A stretch of 64,000 nt of DNA. Source: Persicaria tinctoria (Eukaryota; Streptophyta; Magnoliopsida; Caryophyllales; Polygonaceae). Made by a program: the position numbers and the translations under genes. Shown piece by piece: positions 11,500-22,951 of the stretch. The notes below the pieces were generated by a model, which was given only the letters and a program-made list of their open reading frames with translations, did no database searches and was not told the origin of the DNA. The DNA lies in assembly GCA_037127255.1 (NCBI GenBank), contig JBANSL010000009.1, positions 27,331,475 to 27,395,474 on the forward strand, read 5' to 3'. How positions within the stretch are numbered: the stretch's first letter is position 1; each line of letters opens with the position of its first letter.

Positions 11500-13550
11500 T
11501 CGCAGAAATCGAGGCTTTTTACAGCAATTCTACAGAAGGTCGGAAAAGCTCGGAAAACCACTACAGAAGTCCAAGGTCAAAGCAGCGGAACAAGTCTGAG
11601 AGACAAGAGGTACTCGACCTCGAGTAGGCTTACTCGACCTCGACAAGCCATGTCCGAGAAACCTTGTCGACAGAGCCTGATCGAGAGAGCCAGACCACCC
11701 AGCTCCGGGACTCTACTCGATCTCGACGAAGCCCTGGTCGAGATCGATGAAGCCCAAAGTCATGCCCGGAGTAGACAAGGAGAAGATGCCCGAGAAGCCG
11801 AGGACGAAGCCGAGGACGACCAAGCGAGACTCGCTGCCAGCGACTCCACTCGCTGCAGCGGACCACTCGCTGCCGCGGAAGAGGCCACTCGCTGCCAGCG
11901 GATGAAGCAACTCGCGGGAGCGGGAGCGGAAAGGGAGAACCCAACTCGACCTCGAGGAGCCTTGGTCGAGGTCGACAAGACCTTGAGTCCGGATCCGAGC
12001 CAGTCGACTAGACCTACCCGGGCAGACCCAGTCGACAAGCCCATCCTACTCGACATCGACAAGGAGTGGTCGAGGTCGACGAGCACCTGAGCCCCAGTCC
12101 GAGCACATCGAGCACCCCAACCCGAGGAAGCCCAGTCGACGAGCCATCCCTGTCGAGGTCGACGAGTCGTGGTCGATCTCGAGTAGAGCCGCGTTCCAGA
12201 AGCTTCTCGACTTGGCTTGTCCGACTAGACTTGGCTTTCCTTGGGCGCAAAGGCGGAAGATTCTATCCAAATCCATCAAATATCTATCCGAATACATCAA
12301 GTTCTATCCAAGGAGACAAGATCTATCACATCATGAAGACCTACCATAATTAGAATTATCTTTTCCTTTTTGATTTATTTCCTTAAAATATTTTATTTAT
12401 CTTTTATGCTTTTAGATATAATTTTAGATATAGATTTAGATAGAGATAGATGATTATTTCCTTGATTAGCAAGGTTTGATCACTATAAATAAGGCCCTAG
12501 GGGCTCAGTTTTAATCATTCAATTTCAGACACAATTAGTTAGTTCCACAGAGAAGTTTAGGAGTTCTAAAGGTTTTTAGGGTTTTGGCTTTCTGCAAAAG
12601 TTGATTGCCAGGATTGTAAAGGCTTTTGAATATGTTTTTATGCAAGTTTCTTTTCATCAATCAATGTCTGTTATTGCGATGAGGCGTGAGTAGTCCACCC
12701 ACTTCTGGGGCTGGGGTGAGCCCGACGGTGGCCATGTGAGGCGATGCGATAAAGGTTAGATCTTTTGTGTGATTCATCTTCTATCCCTATGAGCATGATT
12801 CTTTTGCGAGAGTTGAAGGTGATCCTTGTTTGTGTTATTGAAGCGAAAGTGATCTTAATGCAACTTGGGTTAATTATGTGAAAAAGGGTTAGTAACAATT
12901 AGGGTTTATGTGAAAGCCTCTATATGCCTATTTGTTAATGACGAAAGTTATTTGATGGAAAGCATGATCTTTTATGCCTTTATGTGTTACTTTGCATGGT
13001 TATCGTTGTGGTGTTGAAACCCTGACCTTGGAGGCCTTTTTATATATTGAGTTTATTTTCTGTCAAAAAGCTGAGTTTGGGTTTGAGAAATTGCAATTTA
13101 CGTTCTTTTAAGTTTCTGTTTCTTGTCGACATAGAGGAGCCTTGGTCGAGATCGAGTACCATCTTGTCGATCTCGAGTTGGGTTTGTCTTAGTCGAGTTG
13201 GTGTTTTGCTTCTGTTGTCGACTATGAAGTTTCTGTCTTTTGCTGTTAGTCGATCTCGAGTAGGCTAAGTCGAGATCGAGTACGTCCTGCTGCTTTGTTT
13301 TATTTCTTGCTTCGCTTTGTTCTTTTCTTTACTTTCCGTCTTTAGTTTCTTTGCTTTTGTTTTAGTTGCCCTTGCCGGGTTATTTGTCTCTTTCTTTCTG
13401 TTTCTGCGATTCTGTCGTTCTGCTGCTGTTGTGAGAATCTACAGCTACCTGAGAACTGCTGACGTGCTTCCTCGAGGATTCGATCCTGACTTTCTCTTAC
13501 TGCATTGGAGGAGTCTTGTATTTATTTGCTGAGGCCTAAGTCTGGTTTGA
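11500..13550. mobile_element. Possible LTR-type insert, TCGA-rich
   Basis: The block 11590-12240 is dense in GTCGAGGTCGA and CTCGAGTAG variants and open in several frames on both strands. Such openness comes from composition and does not indicate a protein. Related TCGA words recur at 13120-13285. Between them is a TATAAATA box at 12484 followed by AAGGCCCTAGGGGC and a leader-like region, as in LTR U3/R regions. I could not fix TG...CA ends or a target duplication, so a solo LTR is only a suggestion. Confidence 0.3.
12484..12491 (+). promoter_or_regulatory. Candidate TATA box
   Basis: TATAAATA, followed about 30 bases downstream by a sequence resembling a transcript leader. It lies in the TCGA-rich LTR-like insert. 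No reading frame can be tied to it. Confidence 0.35.
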
Positions 13551-14271
13551 TCTATTTCGTTATATTTCATACTCGATTTCCTCCTTACAACACGAATCCT
13601 TCGTGATTTCTTCGATGCTTATCCTGGATTTTGGATTCGGATCCAGTAAAGAGTAAGTCTTAGCCCCTCGCACATCCTCGATCTCCTCCTCCCCCAATCG
13701 GAGAATTTCATATCTCATCCTCGATCTCCTTCCTTCAAATCCGAGATTCAATTCCGCCATTGATGACGCCGAGTAACCACATCATCTTCCTGATCTTCAC
13801 CATGGAATTCGCCGAGATGCTGCTGGACGTCAAGCGGCGGCGACGATATGCTGTAGGCCGGCTTCGGACAGGGAGGACGTCAAACGGCGGCGACAGCGAT
13901 GAAGATGGTGGTGGTTGTCGGCAATGGATGATGGCGGTGAGAGCAGTGAGGGCAAGATCTGTTTTAATTTGGGGGAGAAAGGGAAAAAAATAAGGCAGGG
14001 GTATAATTGGAAAATGTGAACACTTACCTAATATTGTAACTCTTGTGTCCTATGACTTAAAATTTGGTCCCCAAATGGCCACTTAGTAAAATTTCACTAT
14101 CATTTGAGTTATAAAATTTCACTTTTTAGTTTTATATTTGAGTTATAAAATTGCATTTTTCAGTTTTATATTTGCACTTTCTCAAGCTAAAATTGCACAT
14201 TTAAGTTCTAAAATTGAACATTCAAACTAAAATCTGATTTGGTTCTCCCTAAATTGAAAATCTAATTTGTG

Positions 14272-14450
14272 GTAGATGATACATGTGGAACTATTGATGA
14301 GCTTACCGTTCTCTCTAAATCTATTGAGAGGTATGTGTGTTTATTGATACTACTTACGTCATTCGATTCCCGGCCTCAGCTTATATAATTTGAGATGGGA
14401 TCGTAGTTGCCTTGATGAAATTTCGGAATACATGAAACCGGGTTATGCAG
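14272..14450 (+). pseudogene. Terpene synthase fragment (two short exons)
   Basis: Bases 14272-14330 encode VDDTCGTIDELTVLSKSIE plus a split codon, ending at a GTATGT donor. Bases 14395-14450 follow an AG acceptor, complete Arg and continue WDRSCLDEISEYMKPGYA. Joined in phase, this matches the class I terpene synthase metal-binding exon (DDxxD, then GT(I/L)DEL...ERWD...EYMK). The DDxxD motif is damaged: DDT is followed directly by CGT, as if about three residues were lost, so the second catalytic aspartate is absent. Other exons are missing; element B ends just upstream. Family calls come from known motif order; mono- versus sesquiterpene type cannot be decided. Confidence 0.6.
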
Positions 14451-15354
14451 ATTCAAGACATATTAACAACTGTGTACAAAAACCTTTCTTTCCTAAAGTT
14501 AGTGTACAATTTTTCTTACAATGGACTTTGAATGTTTAGTTCCTAATTCCTTCATTTTTCCTAATTGCTCTTGAATGCTCTTGAGTGCTTTTTATCTAAC
14601 ATGTCATCTAATTGTCATAGCTGGATTGAATCCATTGATCAAGTCACTGGGCTTGATATCTTAGGCACTTGCAAAAACATGAGTTGCATGAAAACATACA
14701 ACTAGTTTTATTACCTGCGTCGTATGCGGGTTTTTTTTTAATAAACGTTATTTATATATAATATTTTTGTATTGATTTAAATAAATTAATAAATTTTTAA
14801 TAATAATTTTTATTTATACATAAAGTACTCACATTTCATTTTTATATATAAAGTATTTTTTTCCTATTTTGTCAAAATCGCAAAATTCATAAGGTTGTTT
14901 TTTTCCATTAAGATATTGTAATCAATGAAATCATGTAAATGATGGTATATTGTGATAGAATCTCACGAAATAAAATATTTTTTTTTGTAAATGATTAATG
15001 TACTATAAAAAATTATAATTATAAATTATAAATAGTTTATTCTATTTGACCTATGATCTGGCCAAACCAAATTTGTAATAGTAAATTTAATCAATATTTA
15101 CTCATTCTTAAATAGATACTATGTTTATATTAATTAATTATAAACAATTATAAATATTAATTATTTGCATTTCACTAAGGGTGTGTTTTGATTCTAATGC
15201 ATTATATATAATTATAAATGCTTGGAATTGTTCAACTATATATGAATAATTTTTTTTGGTCAAATATCTATCTTTGAACTGTAGAATGGTTAGAATTATA
15301 TAATCAGATCGAGATTTTAACAAACTATGGTATACTAATTAATAAATAGTAATG
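14451..15354. other. AT-rich region, no gene supported
   Basis: A short open stretch at 14609-14704 after an AG (WIESIDQVTGLDILG and so on) might be another exon relic, but I do not recognise it. The remainder is AT-rich without features. Confidence 0.4.
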
Positions 15355-15618
15355 TGTTGCAGAAACAAGATCTGATCATGGATGAAGAAATTCCATAAAC
15401 AGAGATGCGGAATTGAAGATGAAGAAGAGAGAATGGAAGAGAGAGAAGAGGAAAATGTATTCTGTATTGTTGTGAAACTCGAACAACCTTATAGAGAGTA
15501 CATAGATCAGCTTATATAGAGGTGCTAGGAGAGTTGGGAGTGAATCACAACCACTCATCTGTAACTACCAAAACTAAATGATCAAGATGCAATACAACTT
15601 GTTTGATCAATTCTAACA
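15355..15618 (-). repeat. 3' LTR of minus-strand Copia element 1
   Basis: On the minus strand it begins TGTTAGAATTGATC and ends CTGCAACA, giving TGTT/AACA inverted ends and a length of 264 bp. A purine tract, TTGAAGGGGAG, immediately precedes it on the minus strand (15619-15629), as expected for the polypurine primer. No second LTR is visible in the window. Confidence 0.75.
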
Positions 15619-17470
15619 CTCCCCTTCAATCTTAGAGTTATTTGAATTGATTAATAACTCCAAGCTTGACTGCTAGCTTCAACATTTGCTCTTTACTCAC
15701 CACTTTGGTGAATATATCTGTTGGTTGATCTTTTGTATATATGTATTTAGCTTCAATCTTCTTATTCAGAATCTTGTCTCTAACAAGATGGCAATCTGCC
15801 TCTATGTGCTTAGTTCTTTCGTGAAAGACTGGGTTTCTAGCTGTATATGTGCATTGCCACTTGATTGTCACAATACAGCTCAACTAAACCATGATCACTA
15901 ATGCTTAAATCCTGTAATACACGAACTAGCCAAGTTATTTGACAACAAGTAGCAACCATGGCTCGATATTCTGCTTCAGCTGTAGACATGACAATAAAGG
16001 AATGCTTCTTTGTCCTCCATGAAATCAGTGACTCTCCTAACATAATATAGAACCTAGTTAGAGAACTTCTACTCATAGGACATGCTTGCCAATCTGCATC
16101 ACAATATGCTCTTAATTTGATCTCGGACTTGCTTGACATCAACAATCCTTGCCCTGGTGAATTCTTCAAATACCTCAGTATATGTTTAGCTGCCTTCCAA
16201 TGATCATCAGTTGGATTTTGCATAAACTGGCTCAGCACCTGGACAGAGTAAGTAATGCATGGCCTGGTGATAGTGAGGTATATCAGTTTTTCCACCAGTT
16301 TTCTATACTTCTATGGTGACTTCATGAATTCCCCTTCACTTGAGAGCTTCACCTATGAGTCCAGTGGAGTACCTAATGGCTTAGAGTCAACCATTCCCAT
16401 TTCCTCCAGTAGTTCCATAGTTTACTTCCTTTGATTCAAGTAGATTCCAGCTTTGTCTCCATCCACTTCAATGCCAAGAAAGTATCTTAACTCCCCTAAA
16501 TCTGTGATTTGGAAGTTCTTATACAAGTGTTGTTTCAATCTGTTAGTCTCTGTCTGATCATTCCCAACAATTATCATGTCATCTACATACACAAGAAGTG
16601 CAATAAATGACTCTCCTTTCTGCTTAGTAAACAATGAATAATCAGCCTTTGATTGAGTATAGCCTCCTGCTTTGACAACCTAAGAGAACTTAGCAAACCA
16701 TTGTCTTGGTGCTTGGTTAAGTCCATACAAGGACTTTGTCAATTTGCAAACCAAAGTGCCATTGTCTTCATTCATAGACTCCCTTTGAAGACAATGATTG
16801 GTCTTAGATTGAAGTTGCTTAATCTCAGTGTATGCAGGAGGAAGAGACATGTAGACATCTTCTTCAAGATCGCCATGTAGAAAGGCATTGGTGACATCCA
16901 TCTGAGAAATGTGCCACTATTTTTTAGCATCTATGGCAAGCAAATTTCTGACTATAATTATGCAAGCAACATGGGAAAATGTCTCAGAAGTAGTCAACCC
17001 CATGGAGTTGAGTGAAACCCCGAGCCAATAGTCTTGCCTTATGTCTCTCAAGAGTACCATCAAACTTGAACTGCAGTTTAAAGAGCCACTTACAAGTCAC
17101 AATAGACTTGCCAGCAGGGAGTGAGACAATCTCCCAAGTATGATTCCTCTCTAAGGCATCCAATTCAACCACCATTGCATCACACCAAGCAGGGTCGTTG
17201 AGAGCTTCAGTCACATTTTTTGGAATGGAGAATGATGCTACATTGTTCACAAAAATTTGATAGCTAGGTGCGCAAGCAGTATAGGTGCAAGAGTTAGCAA
17301 GTGGATATAATGAATGTACCTTAGATGAGGCTACTGCATGTGTGGTAAGCCCCTTAGATGCATGATAAACATAATCCTGAAGCCAACTGGGGGGCCTGTG
17401 ATCACGAGTAGACTGGCGTGTGGGATGGACAATAGGCTCAGAAGAAGGCTCAGGTAGCTCATCAATAGAT

Positions 17471-17518
<48 letters not shown>

Positions 17519-17540
17519 GCCTCAATAATAGGGATATCAT
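15619..17540 (-). pseudogene. Copia polyprotein remnant (RT-RNase H)
   Basis: Conceptual pieces in N-to-C order on the minus strand are: RT N-terminus at 16984-17250 (EIVSLPAGKSIVTCKWLFK), 16680-16901 ([18 protein letters not shown]), the YVDD box at 16422-16634 (LVYVDDMIIVG), RNase H at 15837-16295 (SSLTRF, STAEAEYRAM) and its C-terminus at 15638-15883 (HERTKHIEADCH, TDIFTKV). Several frameshifts and stops separate them. Gag, protease and integrase are absent; the element is cut at about 17582 where the copy C repeats begin. Confidence 0.85.
17473..17516. repeat. (AG)22 microsatellite
   Basis: An uninterrupted AG dinucleotide run lies inside the Copia hinge region. On the minus strand it reads as a Ser-Leu repeat. 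Confidence 0.95.
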
Positions 17541-17582
17541 ATGGATTTATATAAGGAGCTTAGAGGGAATGATACAAGTAGC
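17516..17582 (-). repeat. 67-bp segment, inverted copy of 33444-33510
   Basis: It is identical to the reverse complement of 33444-33510 except for one base. Both copies abut the same GATGTCAGCAC-type array, but on opposite sides of the segment. Here it joins the Copia hinge, so it may be Copia sequence (PYINPYDIPIIEAP in one frame). Confidence 0.85.
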
Positions 17583-18592
17583 TTGAGTCCTTAAAATTGG
17601 TTTGTTTTTTAGTGCTGACATCGTTTTTTGCGTATTTTTTGTTGCTGACATCGTTTTTAGTTAGGTATTATATAATTAGGTATATATGTATGCTTGAGTT
17701 CTTAAAAATTGGTTTATTTTTTAGTGCTGACATATTTTTTATGCGAATTTTTTAGTGCTGACATCGTTTTTATGGTTATTATTTACTGATGACATCGTTT
17801 TTATGCGTATTTTTTATGTAGGTATATATGTGTTGACATCGGTTTTGCAATATAAGAGATGAAGGAAGGATGTACATTGATTTTGAGCGATTCAGTGGCA
17901 TCGACGGACGTCAGCGTGGGAGCCTCTAATGTCACTGTCGGTGGAACTAGGAGGAAGATGTACAATGATTTTAAAATTTTATTTAATTACCCTTTTGTCT
18001 AATTTCTTTATTTATTAAAAATTTGTGTTTATATTTGTGGTTTCTATTATGTTAAATTGTTATTATTCACGTCAGCAATCGTATATATTTTTTCTTTGAA
18101 AGGTTCTCGTCAACAATTTTTTTTCCCGACATCGACCCCATCATAGTTGGCGTCAGCATCTCCAACCTCAGCATCGTCGACATCCTCGGTGTTAGCATCT
18201 TCGACGTCTCCCGCGTCAGCATTATCGGAGTCCCTGGTGTCGGCGTCAGCGTCAACATCTCCGACGTCGGCATCCTCGATATCGGGGTCAGCAAATTCGA
18301 TGTCACAGTGTCAGTGGTGTCGACGTCAGCGTTAACGACCTCCGGCGTCAGCATTCCCGACGTCGGCCTCAGCACTGAGGCGCGAAAAAAAAATTTGGCG
18401 TTAGCGTCAGCAATGCTGACGTAAGCACTGACACGCGAAAAAAGAAAAAAAAACAAACTGCTGACGTGAGGGGGGCACATGGGGGCACGCAGGAGGGGTA
18501 CAAATGATGTGTAGTTTGCTAATTTTTACCAAATTTTGTATAGTTTACTAATTTGACTAACTTATATGTATAGTTTGCAAACTGTCCCTAAG
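17583..18592 (-). mobile_element. TIR element copy C (array and GACGTC-rich part)
   Basis: Read on the minus strand, it starts at 18592 with GGGACAGTTTGCAAACTATA, continues through a CCCC-rich stretch and a GACGTC/GATGCTGACG repeat zone (18120-18470), and ends in tandem repeats containing AACGATGTCAGCACTAAAAA and AATTTTAAGGACTCAAG (17583-17860). It is the reverse complement of 36300-37335 over nearly its whole length. The other terminus is missing at the Copia junction. Confidence 0.75.
18067..18480 (-). CDS. Hypothetical MLTP-repeat protein (copy C)
   Basis: I do not recognise this 137-residue frame. Its body repeats MLTP-type octamers (TSGMLTPEV, TSNLLTPISRM, TPRMSTML, LEMLTPTMM), matching a 24-bp DNA repeat, and it ends LSKKKYIRLLT. 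A homologous frame in copy E (36243-36767) has the same repeats, the same C-terminus and the same stop, with at least one length difference that is a multiple of three. That conservation could reflect coding or merely a stop-free 24-bp repeat. There is no signal peptide or known domain. Confidence 0.3.
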   Translation of the reverse strand: MCPPHVSSLFFFLFSRVSAYVSIADANAKFFFRASVLRPTSGMLTPEVVNADVDTTDTVTSNLLTPISRMPTSEMLTLTPTPGTPIMLTRETSKMLTPRMSTMLRLEMLTPTMMGSMSGKKIVDENLSKKKYIRLLT

Positions 18593-18844
18593 AACAAACT
18601 ATGGACTGAATTTTACATAAAGAATATATATAATAAAATTTTATGAATATAATAAAAACCTTACTTAATATCTACGCTGATATTTTGAGATTTAGTCTTA
18701 TTTAGGATTTTCTAATCATTTAAGCTTTTTTTTTTAATACAAGGCAAAAATTCGGGTGATGTCAGACCCTACTGATCCACCACCCAATAGCGTCCTTACG
18801 GACGAGAGCAAGAAGCTCATGATGAGAAGCAATCGACCCTGAGC

Positions 18845-19612
18845 CTACCTCAATCTGAGATGAGCTGCTTTGTCCGCCACTTGGTTGACCTCTCGGAAAA
18901 CATGGGTGATAGAAAAGAACTCGAAGGCGTGGAGCAAAACCAGAATATCGGCGATTACCAACTCAATTTCCCAAGGGCACTTCCAACTCCCTTTGATGGC
19001 GTTGATAACCGTAAGATTGTCTCCCTCCACTTCGACCTTTGAGATCCCCATCTCTAAAGCAGCAGCAAGGCCCAGTCGAAGGGCCAACGCTTCGGCCATC
19101 AATGCTGAAACAGTACCACACAACGAGGCGTTGCAAGCCTGGACACTACCGAGGTGGTCTCGAATAACAAAACTCGCCGCAACTTCACCTGAAAAAAGTT
19201 TTGAACCATCAAAGTTGATCTTGAAATAATTCATCGCGGGTTTCTTCCAATGAAGATTATTTTTTTTCCTAAGTTGGAGTACGCTTACAGGTTTCGTTTT
19301 TTCCATTTCTTCCCAATGAAGTGTCTTTGATTGTTTCCAGTTTTGTAGCTTGAGTCTTATATATCCTTCATGTTGTTGATTGTTCATGTAGTTTTGATCA
19401 TCGAATACTAATTTATTCCTGATTGTCCATAAGCCCCACCAAATTAGAGATAATTTGGTTGTTTGAGATATAGTGAGATTGGAGAATATTTGCATTACAA
19501 CTTGTTTCATATTTTTTTCGGTCGTGTCCACTCTTTGAATTTTTATTTCGATGTCTCTATCAATCTTTCCAATCAAATCAAGAGAGGGGCACAGCCACAA
19601 CTTTTTCAGCAA
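18845..19612 (-). pseudogene. LINE 1 RNase H domain
   Basis: This is a 255-residue frame at the ORF2 C-terminus. RNase H signs are FKINFDGSKL (first Asp), ALALRLGLAAALEMG (Glu helix), VEGDNLTVINAI and HVFREVNQVADKAAH. It would remove template RNA after reverse transcription. It overlaps the end of the RT piece in another frame, so a frameshift lies near 19580-19612. Confidence 0.85.
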
Positions 19613-21501
19613 GTCTTTGTTTCATTGGGATTCCATTCATCACTAATTTCCAAATAAAGTTTTTCACTTTCGGAAAGCACTCCATTCCACAAATCCATGC
19701 AAATTCTCTTTCCTGAATTCTATCATGTCCTGCTATAATTTCTAGGGCAGTCGACGTGGAAAACCAGCCGTTGCAGCTAGCTTTCCAATATAACCTATCT
19801 TCAATTTCATTCATCGGAATTTGTATGTTAAAGATTTTTTGTATGATGTTGTGAGGAAGTATTTTCCTCAATTCTTCAACATTCCATTTTTTATCGGGTC
19901 CTATGTATTTTTCCACCTTCTCGTGTTCATTAATTAAGTTGTTCGAAATACTTTTTCCAAACAGTTTCTCTCCCAAAATCCACTCGTCCTTCCAGAATCT
20001 GATTGTTTTCCCATTCCCTACTTGCCAAATCAACCCTTCACAGAATTCATTTTTAATTTCCATTAGTTTTTGCAATTGCCAGGATGTCTGTTTTCTTTTT
20101 TCGTATTCCCATAATGTTGCATCTTTCATGTATTTTTCTTTAATTATTCTAACCCAAATGTTATTTGGTTCAGCCAAGATTTTCCACAATAACTTCATTT
20201 GAAGTGCTTTGTTCATATCTTTGGATTTGTTTAGTCCTAGTCCACCATATTTTTTTGGTTTACAGATTTTATCCCATCCTATCAATGGCTTGTAGTTCCT
20301 ATCCTTATTCCAAAAGAAGGATCTGTTAAGTCTGTCTAGTTCTTTGTGTGTGTTCGTTGGTAGTCCAAAACTTTGCATCACATAGTAAGGCTTAGTCGTA
20401 AGATTTGTTTTAATCAAAACAGCTCTACCCTGTTGGGAAAGTGAGTTTGCCTTCCATTTTGTCAGTTGGGACTTTGTCCTTTCCACCGTATCTTCATAAG
20501 TGTTGCGGTTTACTTTCCCGTTTAAAATCGGGCATCCTAAATATTTTTCAAGACTGGTATGGTTGGTGATGTGAAGTATATTTTGAATGCTCTGTTTCCG
20601 TTGGTTTGAAACTCCTGAGGTTACTTGAAAAGCTGATTTATAAAAATTTACCTTTTGTCCTGATATGCTACAATATTCATCAATGATTTTTTTAACTTGA
20701 GTGCATGATTCTGGGCTTGCTTTGGCGAATATCATGATATCGTTTGCGAAGGAGAGAAAAGGTACTCTAGTTCCTGACTTAGTCATCTCAAAACCTATCG
20801 TTTTTCTTGATTCATCGCTTGTCATTTGTAGTTTTCTTGCAAGTATCTCAGCTCCAATAGCGGGGAAATTGGATCGCCTTGTCTGAGTCCCTTCTCTGGT
20901 CGAAATACATCAGTTGGTCCATCATTAACCAAAATGGAGAAAGAGACATGGAAAAACCAAAATTGAATCTTGGGCAAAAGCCGAATCTAGACATAACTTG
21001 GAAGAGGAAATCCCACTCAACCCTATCATAAGCTTTTTCCATGTCTAGCTTTACAGCTATCCATCCCTCTTTGCCTTTTCTTGATTTAAATGAGTGAAAA
21101 ATTTCGTGTGCAATAAGGACATTGCCTTGTATTGCTCGTTTCGCTACAAATGCTCCTTGTAATGGGTGTATGATATTTTCTAGGACACTTTTCAATCTAT
21201 CTGCTATTATTTTCGCAATTGTTTTGTAGATAGTAGAGCACAAACTTATTGGTCTATAGTGGTTAGTGGAACTTGGGTTTTCACACTTTGGAATAAGGGA
21301 GATAAAAGTCTGGTTAATCTGTTTCAGGAGCTTTCCAGAATGGAAGAAGCTTTTAATCGCTCTAATTACATCGGGTCCAACTATATCCCAATATTTTTGA
21401 TAGAACTCAGCTATCATCCCATCTGGTCCTCGCGATTTATTTTTCCCAATTTCAAACATCGGCTTTTTAATTTCTATATTTGTTACCGGTTTTACCAGCA
21501 T
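19578..21501 (-). pseudogene. LINE 1 reverse transcriptase domain
   Basis: Two overlapping open stretches (20848-21501 and 19578-20825) need a frameshift near 20830-20880 to join. Motifs in order are SRGPDGMIAEFYQKYW, YRPISLCSTIYK, LQGAFVAKRAI and LDMEKAYDRVEWDFL. The catalytic box reads SFANDIMIF, where the family has FADD, so one catalytic aspartate is Asn. This and the frame breaks argue that the copy is dead. Confidence 0.85.
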
Positions 21502-21936
21502 TTCATTATCGGTCGTAGAAATTTCTGAATCAATTAGATGGAGGTACTCATTGAGTAATTGTGTGTTAATGTTGGTTTTTTTATATCTCCTCTCAAAATC
21601 TGTTTTGATTTGTTTTGCGATGTTCTCCTCACCTATAATCTTGGTTCCTTCTGCAGTCGTTATTTCCCTTATCGTTTTTCTGTTTCGCTTTCCTGTAGTT
21701 ATCTTATGAAAATACCCTGAATTCGTATCTACAAGTATGAGGTGCTTAGTTTTTGCTCTTTGATTCTAGTAAATCTTATGGTACTCAAGAATTTTGTTCT
21801 TTTTATTTAGTCGTTGCGTTTGCTTCAAGCTAGTTTGTGTATCTTGTGTTCTGGCATTTTGTTTTTAAATTTGAATCAACTTATCATCAATTTGTTTGAG
21901 TTGTCTAAAAATGTTCCCAAAAGACTTCTTACTCCA

Positions 21937-22812
21937 CTATTTAGAGAGACGTTTGAGAAGAAACGTTTTCTTAACAAGCTTAAACATGTATGATCTTGAA
22001 ACGTTTAATCGCCATGCTTGCTTGACAATGTTTCTGTAATCATTTCTACTCATCCAGATTTTCTCAAAACGGAAAGGCTTTCCTTTGTAGTTGTCATCTA
22101 ATCGAAGGTCTAAGGATATTGGACAATGGTCAGAAGATGTGAAGGCATGGTTTGATGTAACAATTTCAGGATACCATTGTATTATTTGGGAGTGAACTAG
22201 CACTCTATCAAGTTTTTCATATATGTTATCTATATCTGTTTTATTTTTGCGCCATGTAAATTCGTTTCCTAGCGTCGGAATTTCCATCAATTCACAATTG
22301 TTCTTGAAATCCCGAAGTCGGTTGAATCTATTTTGGTTAGGTATATTTCCACCCCACTTCTCACTAGAGGTTCGTATTTCGTTTAGATCTCCAAGCACAA
22401 TGCATGGGAGATTAAGGTTATTAATATAATTTGTAAGTTTAGTCCAAAATTCATTTTTCTCCCTTTCAATGGGCGGAGCATAGACAAAGACAAGGGCTAG
22501 AATCAAATTTTGACTTGGGATCGATAGTTTAAACGAGATAAATCTTTGGTCCTTTAAGATGAGTTCTATTATTTCATTGTGTAGTTGATAGCTTTTCCAT
22601 AAGACACATATCCCACCCGATCTTCCAACCGTTGGAACCCATTCAATTGAATCAAAGCCAGGTTTCTTCCAAAATTTCTCCTCTGGTTGTCGATCTGTCT
22701 TAGTTTCCATTAATGCCAACATTTGTATGTTTTGTATCTTACAAAAACTGTCAACTTCTGCCCATAGATTCCTACGAGCAATTCCACAAGAGTTCCAAGA
22801 GCTAATCTTCAT
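21937..22812 (-). pseudogene. LINE 1 ORF2 endonuclease domain
   Basis: A 291-residue open frame begins MKISSWNSCGIARRN, the usual start of plant L1 ORF2. Apurinic-type endonuclease motifs are visible: METKTD near residue 36, GDLNEI near 145 and SDHCPI near 225. This domain nicks target DNA to start target-primed reverse transcription. The frame ends in the linker to the reverse transcriptase, and 21502-21936 is degraded linker with several breaks. Confidence 0.85.
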
Positions 22813-22951
22813 TTATAATTTTTACCACAATTTGGGGTCTCTTTATGTGTTCTGTTTTCCTATAGGCTTGATGGTTAAGAGATTGTTGGTTAATTTGACG
22901 ATTGGGTGTTCTTTTTGTGGTCCAAGAGACATTTGTCATGACTAGTCGAGC

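Larger units (their letters stand above)
6507..14095. mobile_element. Large non-autonomous DNA element B (relative of A)
   Basis: The left end at 6507-6600 shares CCAAATACTAAATGTCCTAA and TTTGCTAGTAAATG with element A's left end. The right end at 13970-14095 (GGCAGGGGTATAATTGG, CTTACCTAATATTGTAACTC, GGCCACTTAGTAAAATTTCAC) matches A's right end in reading and order. Inside are a GC-rich coding-like block (6620-7130), minisatellite array 2 (7450-10170), unrelated sequence with direct repeats (10200-11460), a TCGA-rich LTR-like insert (about 11500-13550) and a second GC-rich block (13560-13980). No transposase is visible. Confidence 0.45.
18724..22812 (-). mobile_element. L1-like LINE 1 (minus strand)
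   Basis: On the minus strand the order is endonuclease, reverse transcriptase, RNase H, then a poly-A tail (seen as T at 18726-18735). There is no ORF1 upstream of 22812, so the element is probably 5' truncated or has lost it. Several frame breaks make it non-functional. The same family is present as LINE 2 at 24775-28197 in the opposite orientation. Confidence 0.85.

Noticed and set aside
11410..12090. 226-codon plus-strand frame
   Set aside because: TCGA-rich composition opens several frames on both strands; no domain, and the start lies in a direct repeat.
17331..17540. Ser-Leu-rich 69-codon minus-strand frame as a protein
   Set aside because: Mostly the (AG)22 microsatellite within a decayed Copia hinge.
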